A stretch of 64,000 bases of DNA from Rhizopus sp. PT2906 (Eukaryota > Mucoromycota > Mucoromycetes > Mucorales > Rhizopodaceae): contig JAMYHX010000017.1 in the NCBI GenBank assembly GCA_025529335.1, forward strand, positions 124,001-188,000, read 5' to 3'. Shown piece by piece: positions 20,698-31,628 of the stretch (within the stretch, counting starts at the first letter, position 1; every line of letters begins with the position of its first letter). Both the position numbers and the translations under genes were made by a program. Below the pieces are notes generated by a model that was not told where the DNA came from, did no database searches, and was given only the letters and a program-made list of their open reading frames with translations.

Positions 20698-20734
<37 letters not shown>
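20698..20734 (+). repeat. Homopolymer A37
   Basis: 37 uninterrupted A on the + strand, which is T37 in the sense of the glycosyltransferase transcript, just upstream of its ATG. Confidence 0.95.
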
Positions 20735-20736
<2 letters not shown>

Positions 20737-20757
20737 AAAAATAATTTATTTACACAA

Positions 20758-21522
20758 TCAGAGATACTTTTTGCCTTCTCTTTGTTCTTGGTCATGGTCT
20801 TCTTCTTCTTCCCAATCCCAGCTATTTTTACGCGTATTTGTCTCTTTAGAATGACTTGGCGTGGGGGATAGCTTCATTCTACGAATCAAGACAGGAGGTG
20901 ATAATTGTCTTGCGGTAGTGACTGACTCTTTACCCTTTCTATTGTTCAATTGATGATACATTGAGAATGATTGAGAAGATGTTGCAGAGCTATCCCATGT
21001 ATCACTCTTGGTAGATTCTGTTTCTTTCTTGTCTTCTTTTGGATAATCACTCAAGCTAACAACTGAGCCTATTTCACTTTCATCCACCTTTTCTTCCTCT
21101 TCCTCTTCCTGTTCTTTTATCTGTTTAGGTTGTGGGCCCCAAGTAGCTGTGATTACTATAGAAGAAAATGCTTCTGCTGCAAAACCTGCACAGCCACCAA
21201 TAAATAGACCACAGCATACGGCTGCTAAGCAAAACATTGTAATAGGGTATAAGGTACGGTTGATGGACAAGAGGAGGTCCAGTGGCTTCAGTATGAGGTT
21301 ATTCCAGCTGAAGCTAATAATCCAAACAATAGGCGATAGCATAATACGACTTGACTTGTATGTGATTGAAAATATAAACTTGAAAAACGTAAATGACATT
21401 AGAGCTGCTGCCTTCATTGATTTCAAAATGGTCATGAATTGTTCAGTTTTACTAAGCTCCATAATGAGTGGCTCTGAACGCACTGCTGTAATTAGACTTG
21501 ATAAACAAACTATAGTTGACAT
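20758..21522 (-). CDS. Unrecognised membrane protein with an acidic tail
   Basis: Single exon of 254 residues from MSTIVCLSSLITAVRSEPL. An in-frame ATG further on (MELSKTEQF, about 21462) is an alternative start. It has hydrophobic stretches at about residues 40-75 (FFKFIFSITY, IVWIISFSW) and 92-120 (LYPITMFCLAAVCCGLFIGG), then a charged cytosolic tail with a glutamate run and many S/T residues (VVSLSDYPKEDKKETES). No family was recognised. It is in tandem with the glycosyltransferase 67 bp downstream on the same strand. Confidence 0.6.
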   Translation of the reverse strand: MSTIVCLSSLITAVRSEPLIMELSKTEQFMTILKSMKAAALMSFTFFKFIFSITYKSSRIMLSPIVWIISFSWNNLILKPLDLLLSINRTLYPITMFCLAAVCCGLFIGGCAGFAAEAFSSIVITATWGPQPKQIKEQEEEEEEKVDESEIGSVVSLSDYPKEDKKETESTKSDTWDSSATSSQSFSMYHQLNNRKGKESVTTARQLSPPVLIRRMKLSPTPSHSKETNTRKNSWDWEEEEDHDQEQREGKKYL

Positions 21523-22130
21523 GTATTAGGGCGATTTAAAGAAAAGGAAAAAAGAGTGAAAGATAGAAAGAAAAGTCAAGTTCATTTATTGAATACCTTT
21601 ATCACGTGTGATGATCCATTTTTTGGTGTCATAGATACCATTTGTTTCTACAGCAACAAAAAGTATAGAATGAGATTATGGCTTATCTTGTTACTTGCAC
21701 GCTTCATTAGATCAAGCCAAGTTCACCTGTGTGCTATATATATATATATATATATATGTACTTGTATCCACACATTGGATGGGTCAAATAGGACAATAGC
21801 AATTGCATATGATAATCATGCTTAGGCCATTTCTATTTCTGGATAATGATTGGCTTGGGGTGTGCATTACTAAAAAAGGAATTGAACATGGAGACACCTC
21901 TGATCACCATGGAAATCATATGTTCATACATATTCACATGAAATAATAAAATGTATTCTTTATAAAATTGAACGAAATACAAAAGTACACTCCAGCCAAT
22001 TCTAAGCAAGCGTGTACTGTCAGGATTCATGCAAATGGCAAAATCAGTGGCTTATCTGTGACTTTATAAATTTACTTGGCCTTTTAAAGTTCTTCAAAGC
22101 TTATTTCTAATTGCTTTTTAACTTTAAAAC
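21523..22130. other. Divergent intergenic region with a TA repeat
   Basis: 608 bp between the membrane-protein gene and PUF6. It contains a (TA)n microsatellite at about 21737-21757 and no supported gene. Short ORFs on both strands have no family character. Confidence 0.5.
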
Positions 22131-23892
22131 ATGTCTGAAATTGGTGCAAAGAGATCAGCTGAATTCCAGCAAAATCACAATAAAAAATCAAAGACTGGTA
22201 AATAGTTCTTATTACTTGTATATCAATCATATTAATATTTCCTTGACAGAGGCCCGTAATGAGCAAAAGAATACTCGTATAGAACGTAAATCACATGACA
22301 AAAACTTTGAAATGATCACACAGGCCAAGAAAGTTTGGGAACAGCTTCGACGTGGAGATATTAGTCGTGAAGAACAAAAGCAATTGATGGAAAAGATCAT
22401 GAATATTATTGGTGGCAAAGTTCAAGATGTTATTTTTAAGCATGATGCCTCTCGTATTATCCAAACCTGTCTTAAAAAGGGCAACGCTGAACAAAGAAAC
22501 CAGATAGCTGAAGAGTTGAAGGGCAGATATCTTGAACTTGCCAAGTCAATGTATGGTAAATTCATTGTAATGAAGGCTATTGAATACTGGTAAATATGAA
22601 TACAGGCTTTAGAATAATCAATCTTACTTCTTTTCTTTAGTCATAAGCAAAGAGATACTATCTTGGCTGAATTCAGAACACATGTCCGTAAATTGATTCG
22701 TCACAAGGAAGCTGCTACAGTCATTGAAACATTTTTCTCACAGTTTGCCAATGCTGCTCAGAGAAACGAACTGCTTGCAGAATTTTACGGCCCTGAAATG
22801 ACATTGTTCAATCAGTCAGGTGGAGCCAAGACACTAGATGACCTGCTTCAATCTTTCCCCGACAAGAAGGATGCAGTTCTTAGACACATGGCTGAGACAC
22901 TGAGTGGATGTATGGACAAGGGAACAATTGTAAACAGCATTGTTCACAAAGCACTCTATCAATACATGACATTAGCCGACGACAAAGGACGAGAGACGAT
23001 GTTGGGTCATCTCAAAGAATCACTTGCAGATATTGTTCATACCCGTGAGGGTGCTTGGGTCGGTATGATTTGTCTGTCTATTGCTACACCCAAGGATCGT
23101 AAGTTGATCATTAGAAGCTTTAAACCTTATTTGCAAAAGATGGCATGCGATGAATATGGATACCTCGTATTGTTGCGTTTATTAGACGTTACTGATGATA
23201 CCGTGTTGCTGTCGAAAGCAGTTGTTGGTGAGTTGTGCAAGAACGCCAAGGAACTATTTGCCGATAAATATGGACGTCGATTCTTCCTGTACATCTTGGC
23301 TGGACGTAATACCAAATACTTGTCACCTGAAACTGTTCAGCTTTTGAAGGAAGGTGATAAGATCAGAGTGAGCAAAAAGGATCCCGAAGTCCGAGCCAAG
23401 GACATCTTGAACGCATGCTCTCCTCAACTCATCAAATTGGTTACTGACAATGCAGCTATCTTGATGAGAGAAAAGCTTAGTTCTCAAGTAGTGCAGGAAA
23501 TTATGCTTCATGCCTCTGGTGACAAGACTGAAGCAATCAACGCTATTTTGGCATTGGCTGGAGAAAACATCGAAAAGGAAAACCACATAATAGAAGACAG
23601 ATTTGGTAACCGCATTATCAAAGCTATGATCAAAGCAGATACAGCAGAAGGCCAAAATGATAGAGCATTAGAACCACTTGGATTTGCACCAAAACTTTTA
23701 GAAGTGATTAAGCCTCATCTTGCTCATTTTGCTACGAATCATGGTAGCTTTATTGTACTCGCTTTAGCTGAAGAACCTTCGACTAGAAAAGATGTGATAA
23801 AGCAGTTAAAGTCTCACAAGAAAGAGATTCAACAAGCTGCGGAAAGTAACCCTGGTTCCAAGTTGCTATTAGAAACTTTATCAACCAAATAA
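22131..23892 (+). CDS. PUF6: Pumilio-family RNA-binding protein Puf6
   Basis: Exons 22131-22197, 22250-22589 and 22641-23892, about 552 residues. After a basic N-terminus come PUF-type helical repeats: DVIFKHDASRIIQTCLKKG, SMYGKFIVMKAIEYC and LIRHKEAATVIETFF, then the C-terminal part of the family (MACDEYGYLVLLRLLDVTD, LFADKYGRRFFLYILAGR, IIEDRFGNRIIKAMIKAD and the CPL region NHGSFIVLALAEEP). Puf6 is nucleolar, acts in 60S biogenesis and represses localised mRNAs in yeast. The length is a little below the yeast protein. Confidence 0.93.
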
Positions 23893-24352
23893 TAAACTTG
23901 TATATTTTGTTACACTTTATTCAGAAAGTATTGGCACCCAATACAAGTTCAATAACAATTAGACTTTACCCAAAGTGTGAAACCCAGCTTTGTCACACAT
24001 TTCTTCCCTGGTATTCATTAACTAAAAAGAAGCCCAGATGACAGTTACACAGCTGCCAAAAGCCACAGCTTATGTATTTGTTAGCGCCTCATATTCCAAT
24101 AGCCTCTTTTTCTCTTCTTTCTATACTAATGAAGTATAGTGAAACAGTATGCTGCTGTATACCCGTGAGACCGGGTGTACTTTTGATGTCAGCTATTCTA
24201 TTTGTAAGTGATGACCTCTTTCTGTTATTAGCACAAAGTGTTAATAAATGACTTCTTTAGTTAGTTTATTTAGTACTCACTATTGTTATGTTTGTCAAGA
24301 AGCAAGGTACCTTCTTTTATTGCATATTTAATTTACTAAGTAAAGTATAGAT
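23893..24352. other. Intergenic region containing a short hairpin
   Basis: 460 bp between PUF6 and the next plus-strand gene. No ORF is supported. A 9-bp stem (24157-24165 with 24172-24180, loop of 6 nt) stands out by its GC content. Confidence 0.4.
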
Positions 24353-25005
24353 ATGGAATATTGGGCAACCTTTCAGCAGAACGTTGATACACCATTAACA
24401 CCAGAAGCATTCACAGGCGTGTTTTATTCATTTGCTATCAGTTTTATAGTTTATGCTGTTGTATCAGTATTTGGAATAGTAGCTATTGTTCTGGTAAGCG
24501 TGATCAAATGACATTAATATATGTGTGGCTTATTTGTAATAGCAACATCGACGTATGGTTCGAATCTATCATGTCCTGAACTGGTTCTTCGTTCTCTTAC
24601 TCTTTACTGTATCTGTTGCTTATTGGACTTATTTTAAGGTGAAGCAAGAGGTTTACATTAATGACTGCCAAGACTTTCAAAACATCAAAAACAATATTAC
24701 CGGCAATCCATATTATACTCAAATTTCGATCCCAGGAAAGCAACTGATCGCCCCTGGATCAGACAAGAGTTACTGCATAAACCTTGTAAAGCATTTTGTG
24801 ATTGCATCTGGTATCTCCACCTTTGTATTTAATTTCATACAGGTACTAGCGTTTAACTATATATCAATCTATATTTGGCTCACAGTTATTATAGATCTAT
24901 TGGGCTCGCTCCATTGGAAAATATGCAACATCATTGAAACGACATTATCAGCATCAACGATTAGAAGTTAAAGATGAGGATGCCTTATCTTTAAGAAATG
25001 AGTAA
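24353..25005 (+). CDS. Unrecognised small membrane protein with three helices
   Basis: Exons 24353-24493, 24543-24842 and 24895-25005, about 183 residues starting MEYWATFQQNVDTPLTPEAF. Three hydrophobic helices are visible: VFYSFAISFIVYAVVSVFGI, VLNWFFVLLLFTVSVAYW and FVIASGISTFVFNFIQIYWA. Between helices 2 and 3 lies a loop with two cysteines (NDCQDF and SYCINL) and a sequon (NIT), so it probably faces the lumen or outside. The C-terminus is basic and charged. The arrangement recalls fungal tetraspan-type membrane proteins without a recognised family. Confidence 0.6.
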
Positions 25006-25145
25006 TACCTCAACCAAATACCCCACTTCTATCCTTGTTATTATATATGAACAATGTATTATTATTATTTATTGTAAAAAAAAGAATGAACCCCAATATA
25101 TAATCTACACTGTTTATTTTACATGAATATAAATATATTTTTATC

Positions 25146-26177
25146 TTATTTAGCAACTTCCCAGCGGATAAAGTCAACAACCTCAGCGCCATCTTTGAGT
25201 CCATTAGAGATAGCTTCTTGGTCAACAAATTGGGCAATCGTGAGGTCGGGCTTCAGCATGTATTTCTGCTTATTTAAAACAAAAGCTTCATCAAATTCTT
25301 CAGGGCTCATGCCTTCTGTTTGACGATCTGTCTCACTAGCATCTTCTGGATTTAAATACTTGGGACTGAAGCCAACTACTTGACGTGCAACCTGGCGAGC
25401 GGCCTTGGATAAAGCAGCTGATGCCTTTTCATCAAGCTCAGCCAAGGACACCTTCTTGGGCTGAAGTACAGCAATGCCACCAATTTTACCGTTTTGAGCA
25501 TCACCACCATGAAGATAAGAGGCAGAAATACCATCAGCTACTATAGCAGCACGACGCAATGTGATATTTTCACCAATCTTGCCAATGGTTTCCACAATAG
25601 ACTCTTGTACTGTCTTTCCAATTTCAGATGATTCAGCTTCTGGGTGAGGCATTAATGGTGACTGTAAAAGATTATCAATCGAAATGCTTTCAATAGGACG
25701 ATCAGCTGAGCGTTGTGTCTCATGCATCAATAATGATGTAGCTGCAATTCTTGAAGCGAGGCCTCTGAACATGTCATTTTTTGACACAAAATCTGTTTCA
25801 CAGTTTAACTAGAATAGACAAAGTTTGAGAAAAAGAGGGAAGAAAGAAACAAATAGGCTTACCTCGATCATTGTGGTCTTGTATCCATTTTGTACAGGGA
25901 CTTGTACAGAAGCTGTTGTAAGCACACCTTCTGCAGCTGCTCTATCGGCGACTTTTTGTGCCTTTTTAGCTCCAGAAATTTGAGCATCCTTGGATAACCA
26001 GGCCAAGGCCTCAACATAGTTATTGTTGGTTTGAATAAGTGCCTCTTTTGCTTTACTCATAGACACTTCAGTTTCTTGACGGATTTGTTTAAGCAACTTA
26101 ATATCTGGCTTCACGGTTGAATAACATCGAGCACCGAAAACTCTTGGTATAATACGAGCAAAACTCATGCTGGACAT
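25146..26177 (-). CDS. TSF1: Mitochondrial translation elongation factor Ts
   Basis: Two exons, intron 25809-25862. The start chosen is MSSMSFARIIPRVFGARCYS (26177), which already gives a mitochondrial presequence; an in-frame ATG at 26261 would add 28 residues. The EF-Ts signature follows: IKLLKQIRQETEVSMSKAKE (UBA-like domain), EALAWLSKDAQISGAKKAQK, VADRAAAEGVL, then ELNCETDFVSKNDMF across the splice junction. Two later dimerisation-type repeats include ENITLRRAAIVADG and KAARQVARQVVGFSPKYLN. EF-Ts recycles GDP from mitochondrial EF-Tu. Divergent from RPL30. Confidence 0.93.
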
Positions 26178-26622
26178 TTCGGGTTGATAAACTTTTGAAA
26201 ATGAGGCAAAAAGTGACAGGAGACCCTTCTTTTGAACAGCAAGAAATGCTATTTTAATCACCGCCTACGTCTGGTTTTGATAGTGTATCTTTCCCAAAAG
26301 AGGCTGTCTTTAATGGCTACCTGTGTGTGACTAAAGTAATTAAAGATAATGCCATTAGTAATAATTGGAGAAGAAGATCTTGAGTTGATGTTGTAAAATT
26401 AAGTGTATTGCTCTTGGTTATGTTTAAAAGCATTAAAGAAGCGGAAACATTGATTGGCTGGTATTGGTGGCTTATTACCAAATTTTTTTTCTTAGGTGGT
26501 GGAGGCTCTTGCTAGACTGGTTCTCCCTCTCTTCCCTTTTTCACTTTTTGATCTAGTGTGAGTTGACAGAAATGCTTCATTGCAGACGTGTATCAAACTA
26601 AACTACCCTAATACTAGTTAAA
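26178..26622. promoter_or_regulatory. Divergent promoter region TSF1 / RPL30
   Basis: About 445 bp shared by a mitochondrial and a cytosolic translation gene. T-rich stretches and a pyrimidine-rich tract (CTGGTTCTCCCTCTCTTCCC, about 26517-26536) lie upstream of RPL30, as expected for ribosomal-protein promoters. No ORF is seen. Confidence 0.4.
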
Positions 26623-27092
26623 ATGGCCCCTGTCGCTAAGTCCAAGAAGAATGCCGAGTCCATCAACTCTCGTCTCCAACTTGTCACCAAGTCTGGTAAA
26701 TACACTCTCGGTTACAAGAGCACTTTGAAGACTATCCGTCAAGGAAAGGGTAAGTTGATACAGGATTGATATAAAGAAACAAGGGCAGGGATATGGAAAC
26801 ATTGGCGCGCAAAAAGAGCCCAATTTGCTTTTTTGCCTTGTTTCTTTAATGTTTAACATGACAATGACTGATTTTTTTTTTCCTTCTCTTAGCCAAGTTG
26901 ATCATCATTGCCGGTAACTGCCCTCCTCTCCGCAAGTCCGAAATTGAATACTATGCTATGTTATCCAAGACTGGTGTCCACCACTACAACGGTAACAACA
27001 TCGACCTCGGTACTGCCTGTGGTAAGCTCTTCCGCACCAGTGTTCTCTCCATCACTGATGCCGGTGACTCTGATATCTTGTCTGCCCAATAA
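26623..27092 (+). CDS. RPL30: 60S ribosomal protein L30 (eL30)
   Basis: Exons 26623-26749 and 26893-27092, 108 residues. The sequence has the eL30 pattern throughout: INSRLQLVTKSGKYTLGYKS, TLKTIRQGKAKLIIIAGNCP, SEIEYYAMLSKTGVHHYNG and LGTACGKLFRTSVLSITDAG. Codon use is strongly biased toward C-ending codons, unlike neighbouring genes, which is typical of a highly expressed gene. The intron (143 nt) is about three times longer than others here and contains a long inverted repeat. In yeast, L30 binds a kink-turn in its own pre-mRNA to block splicing. Confidence 0.97.
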
Positions 27093-27170
27093 GCAGCTAA
27101 GAACTGTGTTTTCATTAAATAAAATGCCATTTTTATTTCAATGAAATAAAAGAAATGTACGTGTATTTTG

Positions 27171-29988
27171 TTAATCTTTGATGCTTGTCTTGAACTCTTC
27201 AGGCGAGTTGATCGGAAGTCCACATGAAAAGTCTTTGCAGATGTATGCAGTAGGCTCCTGCGTTCCCTTGGAAGCTATCTCTCCTACCACAGCATTTTTT
27301 CGAGCAATGAATCCGTCTGGCTTAGCATATATCAATATTCTATTTGGCAGGTAGATGTCATTTGCTATCTGTATGAATTCTTGTAGTTTCTCATCAAGTT
27401 TACCAGCCAGAACAATCTGTAGAAAGTAGTGAGCACATGTGTACCCGTTAATAAAGCTCATACCTCTTTTGACCCATGCGCAACCAGAATGAATGAAGAA
27501 ACAAAAGCAGGCAGAGCATATGGATACTTAGTCAAGGGTACTTGAAAGGCCTGTACAGTTGCTTGAGCTTTCTTCATATATTCATCGTTGCCTAAGAAAA
27601 AGGAAAGACGTGCCAAATTCTTCAAGGCGACAGCATTGCTATGATAAAAAGTGAATGGCTTAAGCTATTAAATAAAGGATACATACGCTGAAGGTTCAGC
27701 ACCATCTTGATCTTATAAAAAATAAAAGAATTAGTAAAGTCAAGAATACGATCATAATGTCCTTCATCATACCATCTTTCATTCTGATCAAAATAGATGT
27801 ATCGTTCGTTGTAACGTTGAAGAAACCACCGTTGGCGTCATCAAAAAATAGCTCGTTTTGCTTTTCTTGAAGATGAGCGGCCCATTCAATCCATTTTTCA
27901 TCAAGAGTGGCTTCATACAAGTCCAATAAACTTTGTATCAAATTACTATAGTCATCTATAACACCACCAATATCAGATGCTCCCTCACAGAAGCTTCGAA
28001 TAAGCGTGTGTGAATTGGCATTGTAGAGATTCTTGTAGATAAATTCAGCAGCTGAAATGGCTAAACCCAGAGCATTTTCATTTTTTATAGCTTGATAGGC
28101 ATGGATAAGACCAGAGATCATCATTCCATTCCAGGTGACCAGGATCTATTGTTGACAAAAGGGATATTAGGACTGTCGAGAGGGTTCTATAATAATTTAC
28201 CTTTTCATCTCTGTGAGGTTTAGGTCGCGCTTGAGAACGATGCTCCCACAACTTTGTATTTGCTATCTTTATAATGTCTCGTACATCTTCTTCAGTCTTG
28301 CCCACCGCTTTGGCAGTGTCAGCCAGTGACCCGGTTTCCATAAGTACATTCTGAACAGGAATGAGTGTACAAGAATTAAACAAAAATTGTATTATAATAC
28401 CTTATTTGTCAACTCCTTGTGAGGATCTTGGGATGGCGGAACGTTACCATTCTTCTTAACACCATAATGTACGCTAAATACACGAGCAACCTCAGCACCC
28501 AGAAGGTTCTCAAGTTCTGCACTTTCCCAGACACAAAATGCACCTTCAAGTTTTTTGGTGGCTCCTTCATTTGGATAAGAGTCAGCATCTTCAGCAGAAT
28601 AAAAACCACCATCGGGATGTCTCAAGTCGCGAGATACATAGAGAATGATATCATTGGCTACATCAGCAAAGATGGATTCCTTGGTGATCAAGTAAGCAAA
28701 TGAGTATAAAGAGAGTAACTGTGCTTGATCATACAGCATTTTTTCAAAATGAGGCACATGCCATTTTTTATCTGTGCTGTAACGATGGAATCCACTTCCG
28801 ACATGATCTTTGGGCCCAATGTTAATTAAAGCTTGTATGTACATTATTATTTTTTTATCATTTACCATGAATACCACCAGAAGCAATTTTTTTCAGTGTA
28901 AATGTTACCATATCAATAGCCTTGGAAGCACTTTCACTTGAAGAGTGCTGCATCAAGTGATAATAATCCATCAAAAACCTCAACTGAACTGGTGTAGGGA
29001 ACTTTGGAGCTTTTCCAAAACCTCCGTCAATGGCATCAAAGGAGTTCTCAAAGTGGCTGTAAGTATCTTCAAGAATTTCCATAAAATTTATATCGTCCTG
29101 TGTTGCAGGTAACGTCTACAATTGCCAAAATTAGAACAAACACTATGTATATATCATAAACTACACATACCGCGGCGTAATCCTGTAACTGATCAATGAT
29201 ATTTTTACCACTTGATCGTATTTCATTAGGATTAGCGGCCCACATACGAGCGATACGAGTCAGCAATGTCTTGAATCCAGGACTACCATAACGATCCTGA
29301 GGAGGAAAGTAAGATCCACCAAAGAAAGGAGTCAACTCTGGTGTTAAGAATATAGACATGGGCCAACCTCCATGACCTGTTGTTAATTGGACAAAAGTCA
29401 TGTACAACCTATCCACTCCTGGGTTTTCTTCTCTGTCAACTAATATGACAATATATCGTGATGAGTTGATGACGATTCTTTTTCTTTTTTATACCTTTAA
29501 TATTGACGTAATATTCATTCATGATTTCTGCTACTTTTTCGTCTTCGAAAGACTCATGCTCCATAACATGGCACCAGCTAGAATACATTAGTTAATTTGA
29601 ATGTACGACAATTCTTTTATGCAGCTTACTGGCATGTACTGTAGCCGACACTAAGAAAGATGGGTTTGTTCTCTTTCTTTGCTAATTCAAAGGCTTCATT
29701 ACCCCACGGATACCAATCAACCTTGGATACAAATTTGGTTATATAACTTGTGTGTATTTTACTATACACTTACAGGATTATGAGCTAAACTATGGTGTTA
29801 TTGATCTTTCATAAATGATACAAAGAAAAGAAAAAAACACTTACCATGTTGCTGCAATATTTTGGTTAATTTAGGAGATAGACATTGTTAGTGACATGTC
29901 AGTTTGGTCCTTTTTTGAAACCTACAAGCAAGTAGGGACTCTTTTCGTTAATGAGTCTGTTGGTGTATTTATGCTTATTGTCTGACAT
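27171..29988 (-). CDS. SPATA20/YyaL-like thioredoxin-fold protein (DUF255)
   Basis: Many-exon gene from MSDNKHKYTNRLINEKSPYL (29988). Joining the first exons gives the family hallmark YLLQHAHNPVDWY, then FELAKKENKPIFLSVGYS, the redox motif CHWCHVMEHESF, and VDREENPGVDRLYM, FVQLTTGHGGWPMSIFLTP and GGSYFPPQDRYG. The C-terminal two thirds form the (alpha/alpha)6-type barrel region: VGSGFHRYSTDKKWHVPHFE, YDQAQLLSLYSFAYL, GGFYSAEDADSYP, LVTWNGMMISGL. Exons 2 and 3 are microexons of 7 nt (29845-29851) and 11 nt (29774-29784). The biochemical role of the family is unsettled; the N-terminal domain has a thioredoxin fold with CxxC. Length fits the family. Confidence 0.92.
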
Positions 29989-30218
29989 AATGCTGAGTTG
30001 AATCGTTTACAACAAAAGAAAGCAAATGTTCTCTCTCTCTTTTTATACACACACACACGTCTGAATTCCATTTTTGACCTCAGACTGACGCAAACGACAT
30101 CCGTTTCATTTCTTGCCCTCAAAGGCCGCTACAGTAAGCACTTGAAAGTGACCTAATGCTATGACGACGGGATCAAAAAGCAATAAATTATAAAATAAAC
30201 TTTTTATTAAGAAATGAT

Positions 30219-31628
30219 TCAAGCAGTAGATGAAGAAGATGATGAGCCTTTTCTGTTTCCAAATATTTTTGAAAAAGAAACTTTCTTATTGACGATGGAT
30301 CGTATCTTTGAAGGACCACGTTGCTCTTTATGAGGTACTGGAGGTGGTGATGAAGCCTTTTTAAAGGTTGATAAAAGGGCTGACTTTGATGGAAAAGACC
30401 TACTTTTCATCATTTTGATACTGCTGGGTGATCTGGCTTGGTTTTGCTGTTGCAGAAAGGAGCAAGTGGATAACCTGGACTGCTGTTGTTGAGGTTGACA
30501 TCTTGGAGCCAAGTTGTTACTTATAGGACGGAAGGTGGAGATACTTGATTCACTACGCAGTATCGTGCAGGGCTTTATATGCTTGTATGCTACTGAAGAT
30601 GACTTTTGTTGAGCTGAAAATATAGCATTCGGTTCTATGTGCTCTGTATCAAGTTCTTGTTCAATAAATGTACAAGAAAATGCCAGTTGTTGATCTTCCG
30701 CAAACCAGCTTTTCCATTGAGCGCCTGACTGCGAGGAAATATATTCATCACTGCTAAAACTACTACGAGCGTCATACTTTAGCTCTTTCCAAGAAGTAGA
30801 TCGATGCAAGTTTTGTTTCTTTGTTATTTTCGAAGTAGGAAAGAAAGCCTCAGGAGAAGACACTGATAGCATCAAGGGTGATCTCGGTTCAGGAAATGCA
30901 TCTTCACTTTTGTCTTGTACTTCGTCTTCTACTTCTTGCTTGGCACTGTCTTCTTCATGGCTAGCCATAGACAAATGATTCACTGAGATTGATGTTTGTG
31001 AATCCTGCTCCTCATCCCTATACGTTGCCAAGATAGCTTCTGTTTCATCCGCAATGTCCTGGTCATCATCGTCATCACTGTAACGGGTACATGCATCCGG
31101 GTTTATTCCACACTGTAGCTGTTCCAGTATTTTCTCTTCGCAAGAGGCAGACGATAAGGAATCGTACGTGTGTCTAACGAGTAGAGGAGCGTGTACTTCG
31201 TCATCATTATCTGAACCAGTCAGAGAAAATCGGTCTTGCTTCACACCAGCACCTTCGTATAGGCCAAAGCCCACCATCATTTCCGGATCACCTAAAGCTT
31301 GAAGTAGTTCTTGACGCGCATCAAGGGATCGTTGCATCGATTTTAGGCTTAGTATGTTCATCGTGTGCACAGCCTCGTTAAGACTGAGAGAGTCCCTTGC
31401 GCTCCAAGCTTGCGCGCACTGCAACATTTGCTTAGAGTCCAGCCATTGCTGATCTAGGTAATGATCTATCAACCGCATCCAGGCAAGTCTGACATAGTCA
31501 TTGCTAGGTGTTCTTGGCGTTTTATCAATAAGCTGCTCTTTCCATGATTTAATGAGAGTTTCGTATTCCTTTTCGACAGCGGGATCATAAGGGTGAATGA
31601 ATGACTTTTGAGCGTCCGGCGCTTCCAT
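30219..31628 (-). CDS. Unrecognised, largely disordered Ser-rich protein
   Basis: Single exon of 469 residues from MEAPDAQKSFIHPYDPAVEK. An ATG nine codons upstream is possible, but a TTTTAG acceptor just before the chosen ATG hints at a 5'UTR intron. Only the first 120 residues look folded (helical, with WLDSKQMLQCAQAWSARDSL). The rest is acidic and serine-rich (SDDDDDQDIADETEAIL), with a polyglutamine patch and a strongly basic end (RSIVNKKVSFSKIFGNRKG followed by a serine run). This composition suggests a phosphorylated scaffold or regulator. No family recognised. Confidence 0.6.
   Translation of the reverse strand: MEAPDAQKSFIHPYDPAVEKEYETLIKSWKEQLIDKTPRTPSNDYVRLAWMRLIDHYLDQQWLDSKQMLQCAQAWSARDSLSLNEAVHTMNILSLKSMQRSLDARQELLQALGDPEMMVGFGLYEGAGVKQDRFSLTGSDNDDEVHAPLLVRHTYDSLSSASCEEKILEQLQCGINPDACTRYSDDDDDQDIADETEAILATYRDEEQDSQTSISVNHLSMASHEEDSAKQEVEDEVQDKSEDAFPEPRSPLMLSVSSPEAFFPTSKITKKQNLHRSTSWKELKYDARSSFSSDEYISSQSGAQWKSWFAEDQQLAFSCTFIEQELDTEHIEPNAIFSAQQKSSSVAYKHIKPCTILRSESSISTFRPISNNLAPRCQPQQQQSRLSTCSFLQQQNQARSPSSIKMMKSRSFPSKSALLSTFKKASSPPPVPHKEQRGPSKIRSIVNKKVSFSKIFGNRKGSSSSSSTA

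Noticed and set aside
20691..20795. Longer N-terminus of the glycosyltransferase with a poly-Phe run
   Set aside because: It arises from the T37 tract; the downstream ATG gives a normal type II signal anchor.
21737..21757. TA repeat as a possible transposon scar
   Set aside because: Simple microsatellite with no flanking inverted repeats.
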